Source of the DNA: Tumebacillus_A lipolyticus
Lineage (GTDB): Bacteria > Bacillota > Bacilli > Tumebacillales > Tumebacillaceae
Length of the DNA: 64,000 bases
Direction: 5' to 3'
Assembly: GCF_042682745.1 (NCBI RefSeq)
Contig: NZ_JBHUIO010000002.1
Location: forward strand, 1,116,001 to 1,180,000
Under the pieces are notes generated by a model. That model was not told the DNA's origin, did no database searches, and worked only from the letters and a program-made list of their open reading frames with translations. Numbering within the stretch: position 1 is the first letter of the stretch; every line of letters starts with the position of its first letter. A program made the position numbers and the translations under genes. Of this stretch, positions 15,556-24,298 are shown piece by piece.

Positions 15556-17085
15556 ATGAAAAAACGAAATCAACTGCTCGTGCTGGTGCTTTTGTTCACG
15601 CTGATCCTCTCCTTGGCCGCCTTTGCGGAAGAGGGGCGATTTCTGAAAGTCACCGCCTATGGGGTCAACATTCGCGCCGGAGCGGGGACCGATACGGATG
15701 TGATCGGGAGGGCAGACTTTGGCGACTCCTTTGAAGTGCTGCAAGTGGCCGATGACTGGTATCAGGTGCGCTTGGCCAAAGGGGAAGTTGGGTGGATTCA
15801 CGCATCGCTCGTCCAAGAAGGCGCGAGGTTTGCTGCTGCCGATCGGTCGATCGAAGAGGTGGAGGCCAAAGAGCCGGGCGTAAACGTCAGGGGTGGCGCT
15901 TCGACCTCTTTTGAAGTGGTGACCACGATCGGGCCGGGCACGCGCTATCTGCTGCTGCAAAAGAGCGGTGATTGGGTGCAGATCCGCCTGCCCGATGAGC
16001 GCACCGGCTGGGTCGCCGCCTGGTTGGTCAACCTGTCGGAGAACAAGGTGAAATCGACAGCGAGCTCCGAGCGACAGCAGGCGACCGTCATCGCAAGCCA
16101 GCTCAACGTGCGTCGAGCAGCGTCGCTCAGCTCCGAGGTGATCGGCACGTTGCAACAAAATGAGATCGTGCAGGTGCGCACCGTTCGGGAGGAAGGATGG
16201 CTTCAGATCGAATACGGGGAAGGCGTCGGGTACATTGCTTCCGAATATGTGCGGCTGCCCGGACAGAGCGTTCAAAGCGCGACCACCTCCCCGCTCGACA
16301 GCTCACAGCCGACGCTGACCTTAAAGGCACAGGTCAATCTGCGCACCGGGCCGGGCACCAATTTTCCGGTGATCGAGACGGCGCGCACCGGCAGTCAGTT
16401 TTCCATCCTCGCCAAGTCGGGCGCTTGGTATCAGATCGCAGCGGGCAGTGAGCAGAAAGCTTGGGTGGCCGGCTGGCTGGTCGAAGTGAACGGATCGCTG
16501 AGCGGCATTCGCGAGGAGCAGCCGACGCTCGACAGCAGCTTGCGGGGAACGACGATCGTCTTGGATGCGGGCCACGGGGGGATCGATGTCGGGGCGATCG
16601 GTCGAGCGAGCGGGGCGTTCGAAAAGGATCTCAACCTGTCGCTCGCGCAGATGCTGGCGAACAAGCTGATCACGACAGGCGCTCATGTGGTGATGACGCG
16701 GGCAGACGACCGCTTCCTCTCCCTGCAAGGGCGCGTTGAGATCGCCGAGGACAATCGGGCAGACCTGTTCGTCTCGCTTCATTACAACACGCACCAAGAT
16801 CCTTCGCTGTCCGGATCGATCACCTTTTACCACAGCGAAGCAGGCGAAGACCGGCGAGCGGCAGAGCGGGTGCAGCAGGAGTTGGTCAGATCGCTCGGCC
16901 TGCCCGACTTGGGCGCAAGATTTGGCGATTATTATGTGCTGCGGGAAAACCAGACGCCGGCGATCCTCGTGGAAACCGCCTTTTTGACCCATGTGGAAGA
17001 TGAGCGCCATGCGACCGATCTCGCCGCGCAGGAGAAGGCGGCCGAAGGGATCTTTCGCGGAATCGTAGCTGTGTTCGAGGAATAG
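15556..17085 (+). CDS. N-acetylmuramoyl-L-alanine amidase with four SH3 repeats
   Basis: 509 residues. It begins with a signal peptide: K-K-R, a hydrophobic core, then A-F-A before E-E. Four bacterial SH3 (SH3_3) repeats follow at roughly 30-90, 105-165, 180-240 and 255-315. Each has the motif V-N-(I/V)-R-x-(G/A)-x-(G/S), and they probably bind the cell wall. The C-terminal Amidase_3 domain carries the zinc ligands in L-D-A-G-H-G-G and S-L-H-Y-N, and the catalytic Glu in L-V-E-T-A-F-L. It cuts the bond between muramic acid and the stem peptide. The start was moved to the ATG at 15556 because the signal peptide begins there and AGGA lies just upstream. Confidence 0.93.
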   Translation: MKKRNQLLVLVLLFTLILSLAAFAEEGRFLKVTAYGVNIRAGAGTDTDVIGRADFGDSFEVLQVADDWYQVRLAKGEVGWIHASLVQEGARFAAADRSIEEVEAKEPGVNVRGGASTSFEVVTTIGPGTRYLLLQKSGDWVQIRLPDERTGWVAAWLVNLSENKVKSTASSERQQATVIASQLNVRRAASLSSEVIGTLQQNEIVQVRTVREEGWLQIEYGEGVGYIASEYVRLPGQSVQSATTSPLDSSQPTLTLKAQVNLRTGPGTNFPVIETARTGSQFSILAKSGAWYQIAAGSEQKAWVAGWLVEVNGSLSGIREEQPTLDSSLRGTTIVLDAGHGGIDVGAIGRASGAFEKDLNLSLAQMLANKLITTGAHVVMTRADDRFLSLQGRVEIAEDNRADLFVSLHYNTHQDPSLSGSITFYHSEAGEDRRAAERVQQELVRSLGLPDLGARFGDYYVLRENQTPAILVETAFLTHVEDERHATDLAAQEKAAEGIFRGIVAVFEE

Positions 17086-17126
17086 CAGCGTTCGAGGGGG
17101 TGCTGTATTTGAGGGGTCGATCAGAT

Positions 17127-17165
17127 AAAAAAACGTCCTGCCTCGGTGGAGGTCAGGACGTTTTG
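17127..17165. terminator. Bidirectional terminator between the amidase gene and codY
   Basis: A 13-bp interrupted stem (AACGTCCTG-CCTC with its complement) has an A-run on the left and a T-run on the right. It can therefore stop both the plus-strand amidase gene and the minus-strand codY. Confidence 0.85.
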
Positions 17166-17177
17166 CTTGCGTTCGCC

Positions 17178-17957
17178 TTACTTGTCGAGATTAGCAAGCT
17201 GTTCGAGGAACAGCGGATTGAGCACCTTGATGTACGTGCCCTTCATCCCGAGCGAGCGGGATTCGATCACACCTGCCGACTCCAGCTTGCGGATCGCGTT
17301 GACGATCACCGAACGGGTGATGCCGACGCGGTCAGCGATCTTCGATGCGACGAGCAGACCTTCGGAGCCTTCCAGCTCTTTGAAGATGTGTTGGATCGCC
17401 TCCTGCTCGGAGAAGGACAGCGATTCGAGCGCCATCATCACCATCGCGCGCTGGCGAGCCTTTTCATGAATCTCCTCTTGCTCGGCGCGGATGATCTCCA
17501 TGCCGACCACAGTGGCGCCGTACTCGGAGAGGATCAGGTCCTCATCGGTAAACTGCTTGTTCAGGCGAGCCAGCACCAAGGTGCCAAGTCGCGAACCGCC
17601 GCCGATGATCGGAACGATCGTGATGTTCTTCCGCTTGAACACTTCGTTCTCCTCGGTGGAGAAGACGTAAAACGCCTCTTTCGTCTCGACGTTCTTCTGC
17701 GTCTCGGTGATCTTGAGCAGCGTTTCATTAAAGTCGCCAGGGAAGCGCTGTTCGACCGTCATGATCTGGTTCCATTCGAGGGTGAGCTCATACTCAGCCA
17801 GTCCAAAACCGAGGATCTTGCCTGTATTCGATACGACATAGACGTTCGAATCCACCATGTCGCTGAGCAGTTTCGCCAGCTCCATAAAGTCCACGCCATT
17901 GATGGCCGATTTCTGCAAAAGACGGTTAAAACGCTGTATTTTTTCCAACAAAACCAT
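17178..17957 (-). CDS. codY: Global transcriptional regulator CodY
   Basis: 259 residues, the family length. The N-terminal GAF domain binds branched-chain amino acids and the protein also senses GTP. I-I-G-G-G-S-R-L-G-T-L and Y-G-A-T-V-V-G-M-E are near-identical to Bacillus CodY. The C-terminal winged helix is intact, including L-L-V-A-S-K-I-A-D-R-V-G-I-T-R and E-S-A-G-V-I-E-S-R-S-L-G. CodY represses hundreds of genes for amino-acid uptake, synthesis and secondary metabolism when nutrients are plentiful. It is not in the usual xerC-clpQ-clpY-codY operon; it stands alone here beside an amidase gene. Confidence 0.98.
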   Translation of the reverse strand: MVLLEKIQRFNRLLQKSAINGVDFMELAKLLSDMVDSNVYVVSNTGKILGFGLAEYELTLEWNQIMTVEQRFPGDFNETLLKITETQKNVETKEAFYVFSTEENEVFKRKNITIVPIIGGGSRLGTLVLARLNKQFTDEDLILSEYGATVVGMEIIRAEQEEIHEKARQRAMVMMALESLSFSEQEAIQHIFKELEGSEGLLVASKIADRVGITRSVIVNAIRKLESAGVIESRSLGMKGTYIKVLNPLFLEQLANLDK

Positions 17958-18382
17958 GGGTTCACCCGCTATCTTATATTCTTAGATTTTCGCTAATACT
18001 ATGCGATTTTGATTGATTCTTAACTGAGCAACAACTATACAGTAGTCGAAGTTGTGCGCATTTTCAAGCATACAACATAAAAACTACGAAAATATCATAG
18101 AACTGTAACAATTCGCCCTCGTTCTCCAAGATTGCCCATTTTGACAAAGTTCATACCTGCAAAATTCTGCTTGCGAAAAGTTTGACACTTTTACGAAGAA
18201 AATTCTGATAATTCGCGAATCCTGTTCAAATATATCAGGTATTGGAACTTTTTGCAATCTAATTGTGGAAAAACCATGAAAAAAACGATGATTCTGCGAT
18301 CATCGCTCTTTTAAAGGATGAGGAAAGTCCTCATAGACTATGTAAGATCATAGCACAAGTATTATATTGGACTGAAATCATG
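17958..18382. other. AT-rich divergent intergenic region between codY and the CPBP gene
   Basis: About 425 bases without a convincing gene and clearly more AT-rich than the surroundings. It must hold the codY promoter. Several TATA-like boxes (for example TATAGT on the minus strand) are present, but none has a well-placed -35 partner, so I do not assign one. A CodY-box-like site and the CPBP promoter are listed separately. Confidence 0.6.
18199..18213. promoter_or_regulatory. CodY-box-like site
   Basis: A 15-base site matches the published CodY consensus (AATTTTCWGAAAATT) at 12 of 15 positions. It lies in the divergent region between codY and the CPBP protease gene, where self-control by CodY would be sensible. 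A three-mismatch site in AT-rich DNA can arise by chance. Confidence 0.35.
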
Positions 18383-18411
18383 TTGTCAACATTTTTTTCT
18401 ATACTTATAAT
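18383..18411 (+). promoter_or_regulatory. Sigma-A promoter of the CPBP protease gene
   Basis: TTGTCA (18383-18388) and a perfect TATAAT (18406-18411) are spaced by 17 bases. The predicted transcript starts near 18418, 28 bases before the chosen ATG. This excludes the longer upstream reading frame as the true start. Confidence 0.85.
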
Positions 18412-18445
18412 ACTCGCAGTGGATATGATGCGGGGAGGACAACAG

Positions 18446-19870
18446 ATGGGTCGCAGAATGAGAGGATTGTGGTTGGCAGGGGCATTCGGGCTGTTGCTCC
18501 TGCTGACCGAACTGTTTTTGGTGCGGGCAGAACAGCACGCTTCCCTGCCGATCGCCGTGCTGCCGGAGCAAGCGAAGATGACCGCAGCAAAATGGCTTGG
18601 CGATGTGCGGATGACCGTCCGCCAGGAAGAGAATCTGGACGTCTCGCGCTACTTGCACCAGCAGGGCTTGACAGATCAGCTGCGGGCAACGCTTGCGACA
18701 GACATGCCGCTCTTGGTCTGGAAGGTGACCAGCAGGGACGCAGAAGCATCGATCAACAGGCAGAGCGGGCGCATCGAAGGGCTGCGCGGAATCACCATCG
18801 CGCAAGGAGAAGAATTGCGCACCCGCAGAGCAGATGCGGTTCGCGAGATCCTGGAGCAGACGTTCGGTCAGAAAAGCCTCGTGCTCACGTCGATCGACGA
18901 GCAGGAGCGAGGCAGAGCGCTGCTCACCTTCCACACCAGCTTTTCGGTCGACAGCCTGACCGATCGGGTCGAGGCGGAGGTGGTGGACGATCGACTGGTC
19001 GCCTTCACCCATCGACTGCAGGCACCTCTGCCAACCGATCGGACGAGCTCACCGATCGCCGAGACGGTGCAAAGATGGGCTGGGTGGTTCCAGCTGGCCG
19101 TGCTGATCTTGCCGCTGGTCGGGATGTGGCGCTTGATGCGCGGGGACGGCGGCGCTCGTCGCTGGTACGGGGAGCTCGCCTTGAGCGGCGCGGTCGCGAT
19201 CGCCTTCTGGCTCAAAGGGCTGTCTGCCGACTACCTGCTCCAAGGGGTCGTCTACGGCGCGATCGTCTTTGGGGTCTTGGCGATTGTAAAGGAGTCGAAG
19301 TGGCCTGCAGATAACAAGCGCCAATCTGCCAGATCGCTGCACGATCAAATTCTGGCTGGCTACTGCATCTTCGGAGTGCTCACAGGGTGCAGCGTGCTGT
19401 TCAGCTGGGGAGCCGACCTGCTTGGCGCTTGGTCGTCCGACCTGCAGGCGCAAGAGGCGGTGGCGCTCGCCCCTCTGCCGTTCCTGTTGCCGCTCATCGC
19501 TGCCGGAACGGCAGCCGTCTACGAGGAGCTAGTCTATCGGAAGCTCGGCGACCTGTGGCTGAGCCGCCTGTTCAAGCCGGGAGCTGTCGTCGCGCTGCTC
19601 TGCTCGCTGATCTGGTCGACCGCCCACCTCCAGTATGGCGTGTGGCCGTGGTATCTGCGGATCATCGAACTCGGATTGATCATCGGCCCGCTGCTGTTCT
19701 TCCTCTATCGGCGATACGGGTTGGTCGCGGTGATCACAGGCCATTTCCTGTACAACGCCTGTCTGATCAGCCTCGCTGTGACAAGCGCTTTTGGCAATGG
19801 TTGGAGCTTCGTCTGGCTGGCCGCTCCCCTCCTGTTGCTCTGCTGGAAAAGAAAGGGACCCCTCGCTTAG
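18446..19870 (+). CDS. CPBP-family intramembrane glutamic protease
   Basis: 474 residues. An N-terminal membrane segment and an extracytoplasmic domain of about 180 residues are followed by a C-terminal CPBP (Abi) domain with several membrane segments. The catalytic motif E-E-x-x-x-R appears as Y-E-E-L-V-Y-R. The helix with S-T-A-H-L and the final G-H-x-x-Y-N-A complete the active site. Relatives process CAAX proteins in eukaryotes and act in bacteriocin immunity or anti-sigma-factor cleavage in bacteria; the substrate here is unknown. The start is the ATG at 18446 behind GGGGAGGAC, in agreement with the promoter 35 bases upstream. Confidence 0.88.
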   Translation: MGRRMRGLWLAGAFGLLLLLTELFLVRAEQHASLPIAVLPEQAKMTAAKWLGDVRMTVRQEENLDVSRYLHQQGLTDQLRATLATDMPLLVWKVTSRDAEASINRQSGRIEGLRGITIAQGEELRTRRADAVREILEQTFGQKSLVLTSIDEQERGRALLTFHTSFSVDSLTDRVEAEVVDDRLVAFTHRLQAPLPTDRTSSPIAETVQRWAGWFQLAVLILPLVGMWRLMRGDGGARRWYGELALSGAVAIAFWLKGLSADYLLQGVVYGAIVFGVLAIVKESKWPADNKRQSARSLHDQILAGYCIFGVLTGCSVLFSWGADLLGAWSSDLQAQEAVALAPLPFLLPLIAAGTAAVYEELVYRKLGDLWLSRLFKPGAVVALLCSLIWSTAHLQYGVWPWYLRIIELGLIIGPLLFFLYRRYGLVAVITGHFLYNACLISLAVTSAFGNGWSFVWLAAPLLLLCWKRKGPLA

Positions 19871-19884
19871 AGGAGTCCCTTTTC
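19852..19884. terminator. Bidirectional terminator between the CPBP gene and selD
   Basis: A stem built from AAAGGGAC-CCTC and its complement overlaps the end of the CPBP gene. It has T's on the right and A's on the left, so it can serve both convergent genes. Confidence 0.8.
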
Positions 19885-19886
19885 TG

Positions 19887-21032
19887 CTATTTCGCTTGGC
19901 GCACCAAGATCTTTCCGGGATGATCGGCGATCGCTTCGCCGACGATCGAAGCGGCGTGGATGCCGCGCTCCTGCAGCTTGGCGAGCAGCTCCTCCGCCTG
20001 GTCAGGCGGGATGGCGAGCAACAGTCCCCCGGAGGTGACCGCATCGCAGAGGATGATCTGCGTCGTCTCATCCACGCCTTCGTCGTAGATCGCATCGTCT
20101 TTCACCCAGTCGATGTTGCGAACCGTGCCGCCGGGGAACACTTTCTGTTCCACCAGATCGCGCGTGCCCGGCAAGAGCGGCACCTGCGATGCGTACAGCA
20201 CGATGCCGACTTGAGCGCCGCGCGCCATCTCCAGCGCATGTCCTGCCAAACCGAATCCGGTGACATCTGTGCAGGCGTGCACGGTAAACTCTTTCGCCGT
20301 CTCAGCCGGCACTCTGTTCAGGGCGGCCATCGTCTGCTCCACCAGCGCGATCAGCTCTGCAGACGCTTTGCCTCGCTTGATCGCCGTGGTGACGATTCCC
20401 ACGCCGATCGGCTTGGTCAAGATCAGCACATCGCCCGGCTTGGCACCGGCGTTCGTCCACACCCGATCGGGGTGCACGATTCCGGTCACCGCCATGCCGT
20501 ACTTCGGGTCGCGGTCATCGATCGAATGACCGCCGACGATCATGGCACCCGCTTCCCGCGCTTTGTCCGCACCGCCGCGCAGGATTTCGGCCAAGATCTT
20601 CTTGTCGAGCGTCGCGATGGGAAACCCGACAATATTTAAGGCGGTGAGCGGCGTACCGCCCATCGCGTATACGTCAGACAAAGCGTTGGCAGCTGCGATC
20701 GCACCGAACATGTAGGGATCGTCCACCACCGGAGTGAAATAGTCGACCGTCTGGACGAGCGCCGTCTCGTCGTTCAGCCTGTATACACCAGCATCGTCCG
20801 ATGTGTCGATCCCGACGATCAGGTTCGCATCGGGCACTTCATTTCTAGGCAGATGGCACAAAACTTGTGCCAGGTCGGCTGGGCCGATTTTGCAGCCTCA
20901 GCCGGCCTTTTCGGTCAGCAGCGTCAATCGCACTTGCTCGCTGGGCAGCACCGCATCACCCGATCCTTGCGAAGGCGTCACGGACGCTGTCGATAACTCT
21001 TTCGATCTCTCTTGGGAAGATTGTTCGGACAT
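19887..21032 (-). CDS. selD: Selenophosphate synthetase SelD, itself a selenoprotein (UGA at residue 45)
   Basis: SelD makes selenophosphate from selenide and ATP. A plain translation begins only at C-H-L-P-R because an in-frame TGA (20898-20900) interrupts it. Reading through that TGA gives K-A-G-U-G-C-K-I-G-P, exactly the conserved active-site loop where E. coli SelD has G-A-G-C-G-C-K. The TGA is therefore selenocysteine. Downstream the family motifs G-I-D-T-S-D-D-A, A-N-A-L-S-D-V-Y-A-M-G-G and G-G-H-S-I-D are intact. The start at ATG 21032 has AGGAGG 12 bases upstream and lies inside the end of selA. A GTG at 20951 would give 354 residues with Sec at position 18, closer to the usual N-terminus. 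The two starts cannot be separated by eye. Confidence 0.92.
20854..20900 (-). promoter_or_regulatory. Bacterial SECIS-like element of selD
   Basis: On the minus strand the UGA codon (20898-20900) is followed after 25 nt by a hairpin with an 8-bp stem, TGGCACAA with TTGTGCCA (20854-20872). The apical loop contains G and U. Spacing and a G-U loop fit the general bacterial SECIS pattern recognised by SelB. A match to a SECIS model was not computed. Confidence 0.7.
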
Positions 21033-22371
21033 CGAAATGCATGGCCTCCTTTCTCATCGTCGTCATCACCGGCAAGCGGACATGACGAAGTTCCTGTTCC
21101 AATCTGGTGAGCGAAAACTGATCGGTTCGCACCGCCACCCGCAGGGTGGGCAGCTCTTCGGTCGGCAACGAGCCTCCGCCAACCTGAGACAGGCCTGGCT
21201 CGATCGCCACCTCTGCCCGATCGCTAAACACGGTGCGAAGACCCTCGCACAGACGCTCCGCCTCTTGCTCCATCGAGTCTGGGGTCCGCAGCAGCATCCA
21301 CAGCGTCGGGTTCTCGCGCTTTGCCAGCTCATCGTCCAGATATAGTCGCAACGTGGCTTCCAGAGCGGCCAGCGTCAGCTTGTCCACGCGAAGAGCTCGC
21401 GTCAGTTGGTTTTTCTTTAATCGCTGGATATATTCCTGCTTCCCGACGATAATTCCCGCCTGTGTCGCACCGAGCAGCTTATCGCCGGAGAACGAGCAGA
21501 GATCGACACCCGCCTGCACCGTCTCTCGCACCGTCGGCTCATCTCCGATGCTGTGCGCTTGCAGATCGAACAGCGACCCGCTGCCGAGATCCTCATAGAC
21601 GGGGATGTTGTGCGCATGGGCCAGCGCCACCAAGTCGGACATCTGCGGTTGGTAGGTAAAGCCGACCACGCGGAAGTTGCTGGTGTGCACGCGCATGATC
21701 AGCGCCGTGTCTTCGGCGATCGCTCGCTCATAGTCGCTCTCGCGCGTCTTGTTCGTCGTGCCGACCTCGACCAGCTGGGCACCGCTCGCCTGCATCACCT
21801 CGGAGACGCGAAACGATCCGCCGATCTCCACCAGCTGCCCGCGAGAGATGATCACGCTCTTCCCTTTCGCCATCTCGGTCAGCACCAGCAGGACGGCAGC
21901 CGCGTTGTTGTTGACGACAAGCGCCGCCTCGGCGCCAGTCAGGTCACAGATCAGCCGCTCCACATGCTGGTAGCGGGACCCGCGCTCCCCCGTGCTCAGA
22001 TCCAGCTCCAGATTGGTATATCCTCTGGCAGTCGCCTCGATCGCCTCGATCGCAGCCTCGGCGAGCGGAGCCCGCCCCAAGTTGGTGTGCAGCACGACGC
22101 CCGTCGCGTTGATCACCGCCCGGTAGTTCAGATCGAACTGCCGATTCACTCGCTCGGCCACGCGGTCTGCCAACAGATCGAGGTCTGCCTCCACCGCCTG
22201 ATCCCCTTGCAGGATCTTGGCCCGCACCTCGGCGATCACATCGCCGCAAGCGCTCGACACCAGCTTGTGCCCACGCCGGTCGGCCAGCTGCTTGCACAGC
22301 GGGTGGGAAAGCAACAGATGAACGGCTGGCAGACGGCGCAATCGCTCCGCTTCGCTCTTTTCGATTCGCAT
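20956..22371 (-). CDS. selA: L-seryl-tRNA(Sec) selenium transferase
   Basis: 471 residues, a PLP enzyme that converts seryl-tRNA(Sec) to selenocysteinyl-tRNA(Sec) using the selenophosphate made by SelD. The PLP lysine lies in F-S-G-D-K-L-L-G, and the N-terminal tRNA-binding region (L-P-A-V-H-L-L-L) and V-L-H-T-N-L-G-R-A-P are typical. An open frame starts five codons earlier, but that stretch is the GGGGAGGGG ribosome site, so the ATG at 22371 is chosen. selD follows and overlaps or abuts its end. SelB and tRNA(Sec) are not in this window. Confidence 0.96.
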   Translation of the reverse strand: MRIEKSEAERLRRLPAVHLLLSHPLCKQLADRRGHKLVSSACGDVIAEVRAKILQGDQAVEADLDLLADRVAERVNRQFDLNYRAVINATGVVLHTNLGRAPLAEAAIEAIEATARGYTNLELDLSTGERGSRYQHVERLICDLTGAEAALVVNNNAAAVLLVLTEMAKGKSVIISRGQLVEIGGSFRVSEVMQASGAQLVEVGTTNKTRESDYERAIAEDTALIMRVHTSNFRVVGFTYQPQMSDLVALAHAHNIPVYEDLGSGSLFDLQAHSIGDEPTVRETVQAGVDLCSFSGDKLLGATQAGIIVGKQEYIQRLKKNQLTRALRVDKLTLAALEATLRLYLDDELAKRENPTLWMLLRTPDSMEQEAERLCEGLRTVFSDRAEVAIEPGLSQVGGGSLPTEELPTLRVAVRTDQFSLTRLEQELRHVRLPVMTTMRKEAMHFDVRTIFPREIERVIDSVRDAFARIG

Positions 22372-22467
22372 AACGCCCCTCCCCATCTCAGTTCCATGCT
22401 ACCATCTTACCTGATCCTGACAGGTTTTAAAACGCAAAACAGCGCATCCCCCACCTGCCAATCAGGT

Positions 22468-22496
22468 ATGACGGCTCCTGATTTTTTTGGTACGAT
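22468..22496 (+). promoter_or_regulatory. Promoter candidate for hemL
   Basis: ATGACG (22468-22473) and TACGAT (22491-22496) are spaced by 17 bases, 33 bases before the GTG start of hemL. The -35 is weak. The same stretch holds a short hairpin followed by seven T's, so the reading is not unique. Confidence 0.4.
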
Positions 22497-22528
22497 AGGA
22501 AATGGTAAAAGAAAGGTGGAGATTCTAG

Positions 22529-23824
22529 GTGACTACACATGATCGTTCCACATCGGAACGTTACTATGAAGAAGCGCAACAGGTGATCGTCGGCGGCGTC
22601 AACTCGCCCTCTCGCTCCTACAAAGCGGTCGGCGGCGGTGCGCCTGTGTTTATGGAGCGCGGCGAAGGCGCCTACCTGTACGATGTGGACGGCAACCGCT
22701 ACATCGACTATCTGGCCGCCTACGGTCCGCTGATTCACGGACATGGCAACAAACACGTGGCAGAAGCGATCTCTTGCGCCGCTCACAACGGTGTTCTGTA
22801 CGGAACGCCGACCAAGCTGGAGATTGAGCTGGCGACGATGCTCCAAGCGGCGATTCCATCGCTTGAGAAAGTTCGCTTCGTCAACTCGGGAACGGAAGCG
22901 GTGATGACCTGCATCCGCGTCGCCCGCGCGTATACGGGCCGCACGAAGATCATGAAGTTTGCCGGCTGTTACCACGGCCATTCTGACCTCGTGCTCGTCG
23001 CAGCAGGCTCTGGGCCTTCGACGCTCGGCATCCCCGATTCGGCGGGCATCCCCCAGTCGATCGCAGACGATATGATCACCGTGCCGTTCAACGACCTGTC
23101 AGCTTTTGAAGCGGCGCTGGAAAAGTGGGGCGATCAGACGGCTGCCGTCTTGGTCGAGCCGATCGTCGGCAACTTCGGCATCGTCGCACCCGAGTCTGGA
23201 TTCCTGAAAGGGATCAACGATCTCGCGCACAAACATGGCGTGCTGGTCGTCTACGATGAGGTGATCACCGCCTTCCGCTTCCAATATGGCGGCGCACAAA
23301 ATCTGCTCGGAGTGACACCCGACATGACGGCGCTCGGCAAGATCATCGGCGGCGGTTTGCCGATCGGCGCATACGGCGGCCGCGTCGACATCATGGAGCA
23401 GGTCGCACCGCTCGGCCCTGCTTACCAAGCGGGCACGATGGCGGGCAACCCAGCCTCGATCGCCGCAGGGATCGCCTGCCTCGAAGAGCTGCAAAAGCCG
23501 GGCACCTATGAGCGGATGGGCGATCTGGGCCGATTGCTCGCCGAGGGTCTGCTGCAATCGGCGCGCAAATATGGGCACAAGGTGACGCTCAATCGCATCG
23601 GCGGCGCGTTCGCCCTGTACTTCACCGAGCAGCCGGTGACAAATTATGAGGATGCGCAAGCGGCAGACGGTGAGAAGTTCGCCCGCTTTTTCCACCTGTT
23701 GCTCGACGAGGGAATTCTGCTTGCACCCTCCAAGTATGAAGCTTGGTTTGTCTCCACAGCGCATACGCCGGAGGACATCGCCTTCACGCTGGTCGCTGCC
23801 GACCGCGCTTTTTCCAAACTGTAG
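22529..23824 (+). CDS. hemL: Glutamate-1-semialdehyde 2,1-aminomutase
   Basis: 431 residues, full length. It converts glutamate-1-semialdehyde to 5-aminolevulinate, the first committed haem precursor in the C5 pathway, with PLP or PMP. The opening G-G-V-N-S-P-S-R and the PLP-lysine region G-K-I-I-G-G-G-L-P-I-G-A-Y-G-G are diagnostic. It starts with GTG at 22529 behind AAAGGTGGA; the ATG ten bases later is out of frame. It stands alone rather than in the hemAXCDBL operon, so it may be a second GsaB-type copy. Confidence 0.95.
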   Translation: MTTHDRSTSERYYEEAQQVIVGGVNSPSRSYKAVGGGAPVFMERGEGAYLYDVDGNRYIDYLAAYGPLIHGHGNKHVAEAISCAAHNGVLYGTPTKLEIELATMLQAAIPSLEKVRFVNSGTEAVMTCIRVARAYTGRTKIMKFAGCYHGHSDLVLVAAGSGPSTLGIPDSAGIPQSIADDMITVPFNDLSAFEAALEKWGDQTAAVLVEPIVGNFGIVAPESGFLKGINDLAHKHGVLVVYDEVITAFRFQYGGAQNLLGVTPDMTALGKIIGGGLPIGAYGGRVDIMEQVAPLGPAYQAGTMAGNPASIAAGIACLEELQKPGTYERMGDLGRLLAEGLLQSARKYGHKVTLNRIGGAFALYFTEQPVTNYEDAQAADGEKFARFFHLLLDEGILLAPSKYEAWFVSTAHTPEDIAFTLVAADRAFSKL

Positions 23825-23829
23825 ACGTC

Positions 23830-23876
23830 AAAAGCACCGCTGCCGAGATCTTCCCGATCTGTCAGCGGTGCTTTTT
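23830..23876 (+). terminator. Intrinsic terminator of hemL
   Basis: A stem of AAAGCACCGCTG with its complement is followed by TTTTTC, 6 bases past the hemL stop. Confidence 0.88.
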
Positions 23877-23896
23877 CGTGTCAGATGCAATTCGAT

Positions 23897-23928
23897 CAAA
23901 AAGAAGGCACCGCCTCGGGGGTGCCTTC
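23897..23928 (-). terminator. Intrinsic terminator of trxA
   Basis: On the minus strand an AAGGCACC / GGTGCCTT stem is followed by CTTTTTG, 12 bases after the trxA stop. Confidence 0.85.
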
Positions 23929-23940
23929 ATCAGTTCTCGC

Positions 23941-24270
23941 TTACAGAACGCCGGACAGTTCACTCAGCAGATCGTTTTTGGACTTGTAGCCCACGATCGT
24001 CTTCACAACCTCGCCCTTTTGGAACACGAGCATGGTCGGGATGGACATCACGCCGAACTTCTGCGTGGTCACTTGGTTTTCGTCGATGTTCAGCTTGCCG
24101 ATCGCCAGCTTGCCAGCCGTCTCGGAAGCAACATCTTCGAGAACGGGAGCGAGCATGCGGCACGGGCCACACCAAGTTGCCCAGAAATCGACGAGGATCG
24201 GAGTTTCCGAATCCTTGATCGACTGTTCAAAGTTTGCATCGGTGATCGTCAAGATTGCTTCAGATGCCAT
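23941..24270 (-). CDS. trxA: Thioredoxin
   Basis: 109 residues with the classical active site W-C-G-P-C at about 33-37. The buried Asp in V-D-F-W-A, the cis-proline in S-I-P-T and the glycine in V-G-Y-K are also present. It is a cytoplasmic disulfide reductase reduced by thioredoxin reductase. GGAGG lies upstream of the ATG. It follows the Nfu-type gene by 28 bases and is likely in the same transcript, which links redox control with Fe-S delivery. Confidence 0.96.
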   Translation of the reverse strand: MASEAILTITDANFEQSIKDSETPILVDFWATWCGPCRMLAPVLEDVASETAGKLAIGKLNIDENQVTTQKFGVMSIPTMLVFQKGEVVKTIVGYKSKNDLLSELSGVL

Positions 24271-24298
24271 GGGTTCATACCTCCGTACAAAAAGGAAA

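Noticed and set aside
18263..18445. N-terminal extension of the CPBP protease
   Set aside because: A strong promoter lies within this stretch, so translation must start downstream at 18446.
19887..20861. selD read as a 324-residue protein or a frame-broken pseudogene
   Set aside because: The frame continues through a single UGA at the known Sec/Cys site with conserved residues on both sides, so it is a selenoprotein gene.
22459..22487. Hairpin with a seven-T run just upstream of hemL
   Set aside because: No plus-strand gene precedes it and it overlaps the likely hemL promoter. An attenuator is possible but not supported.
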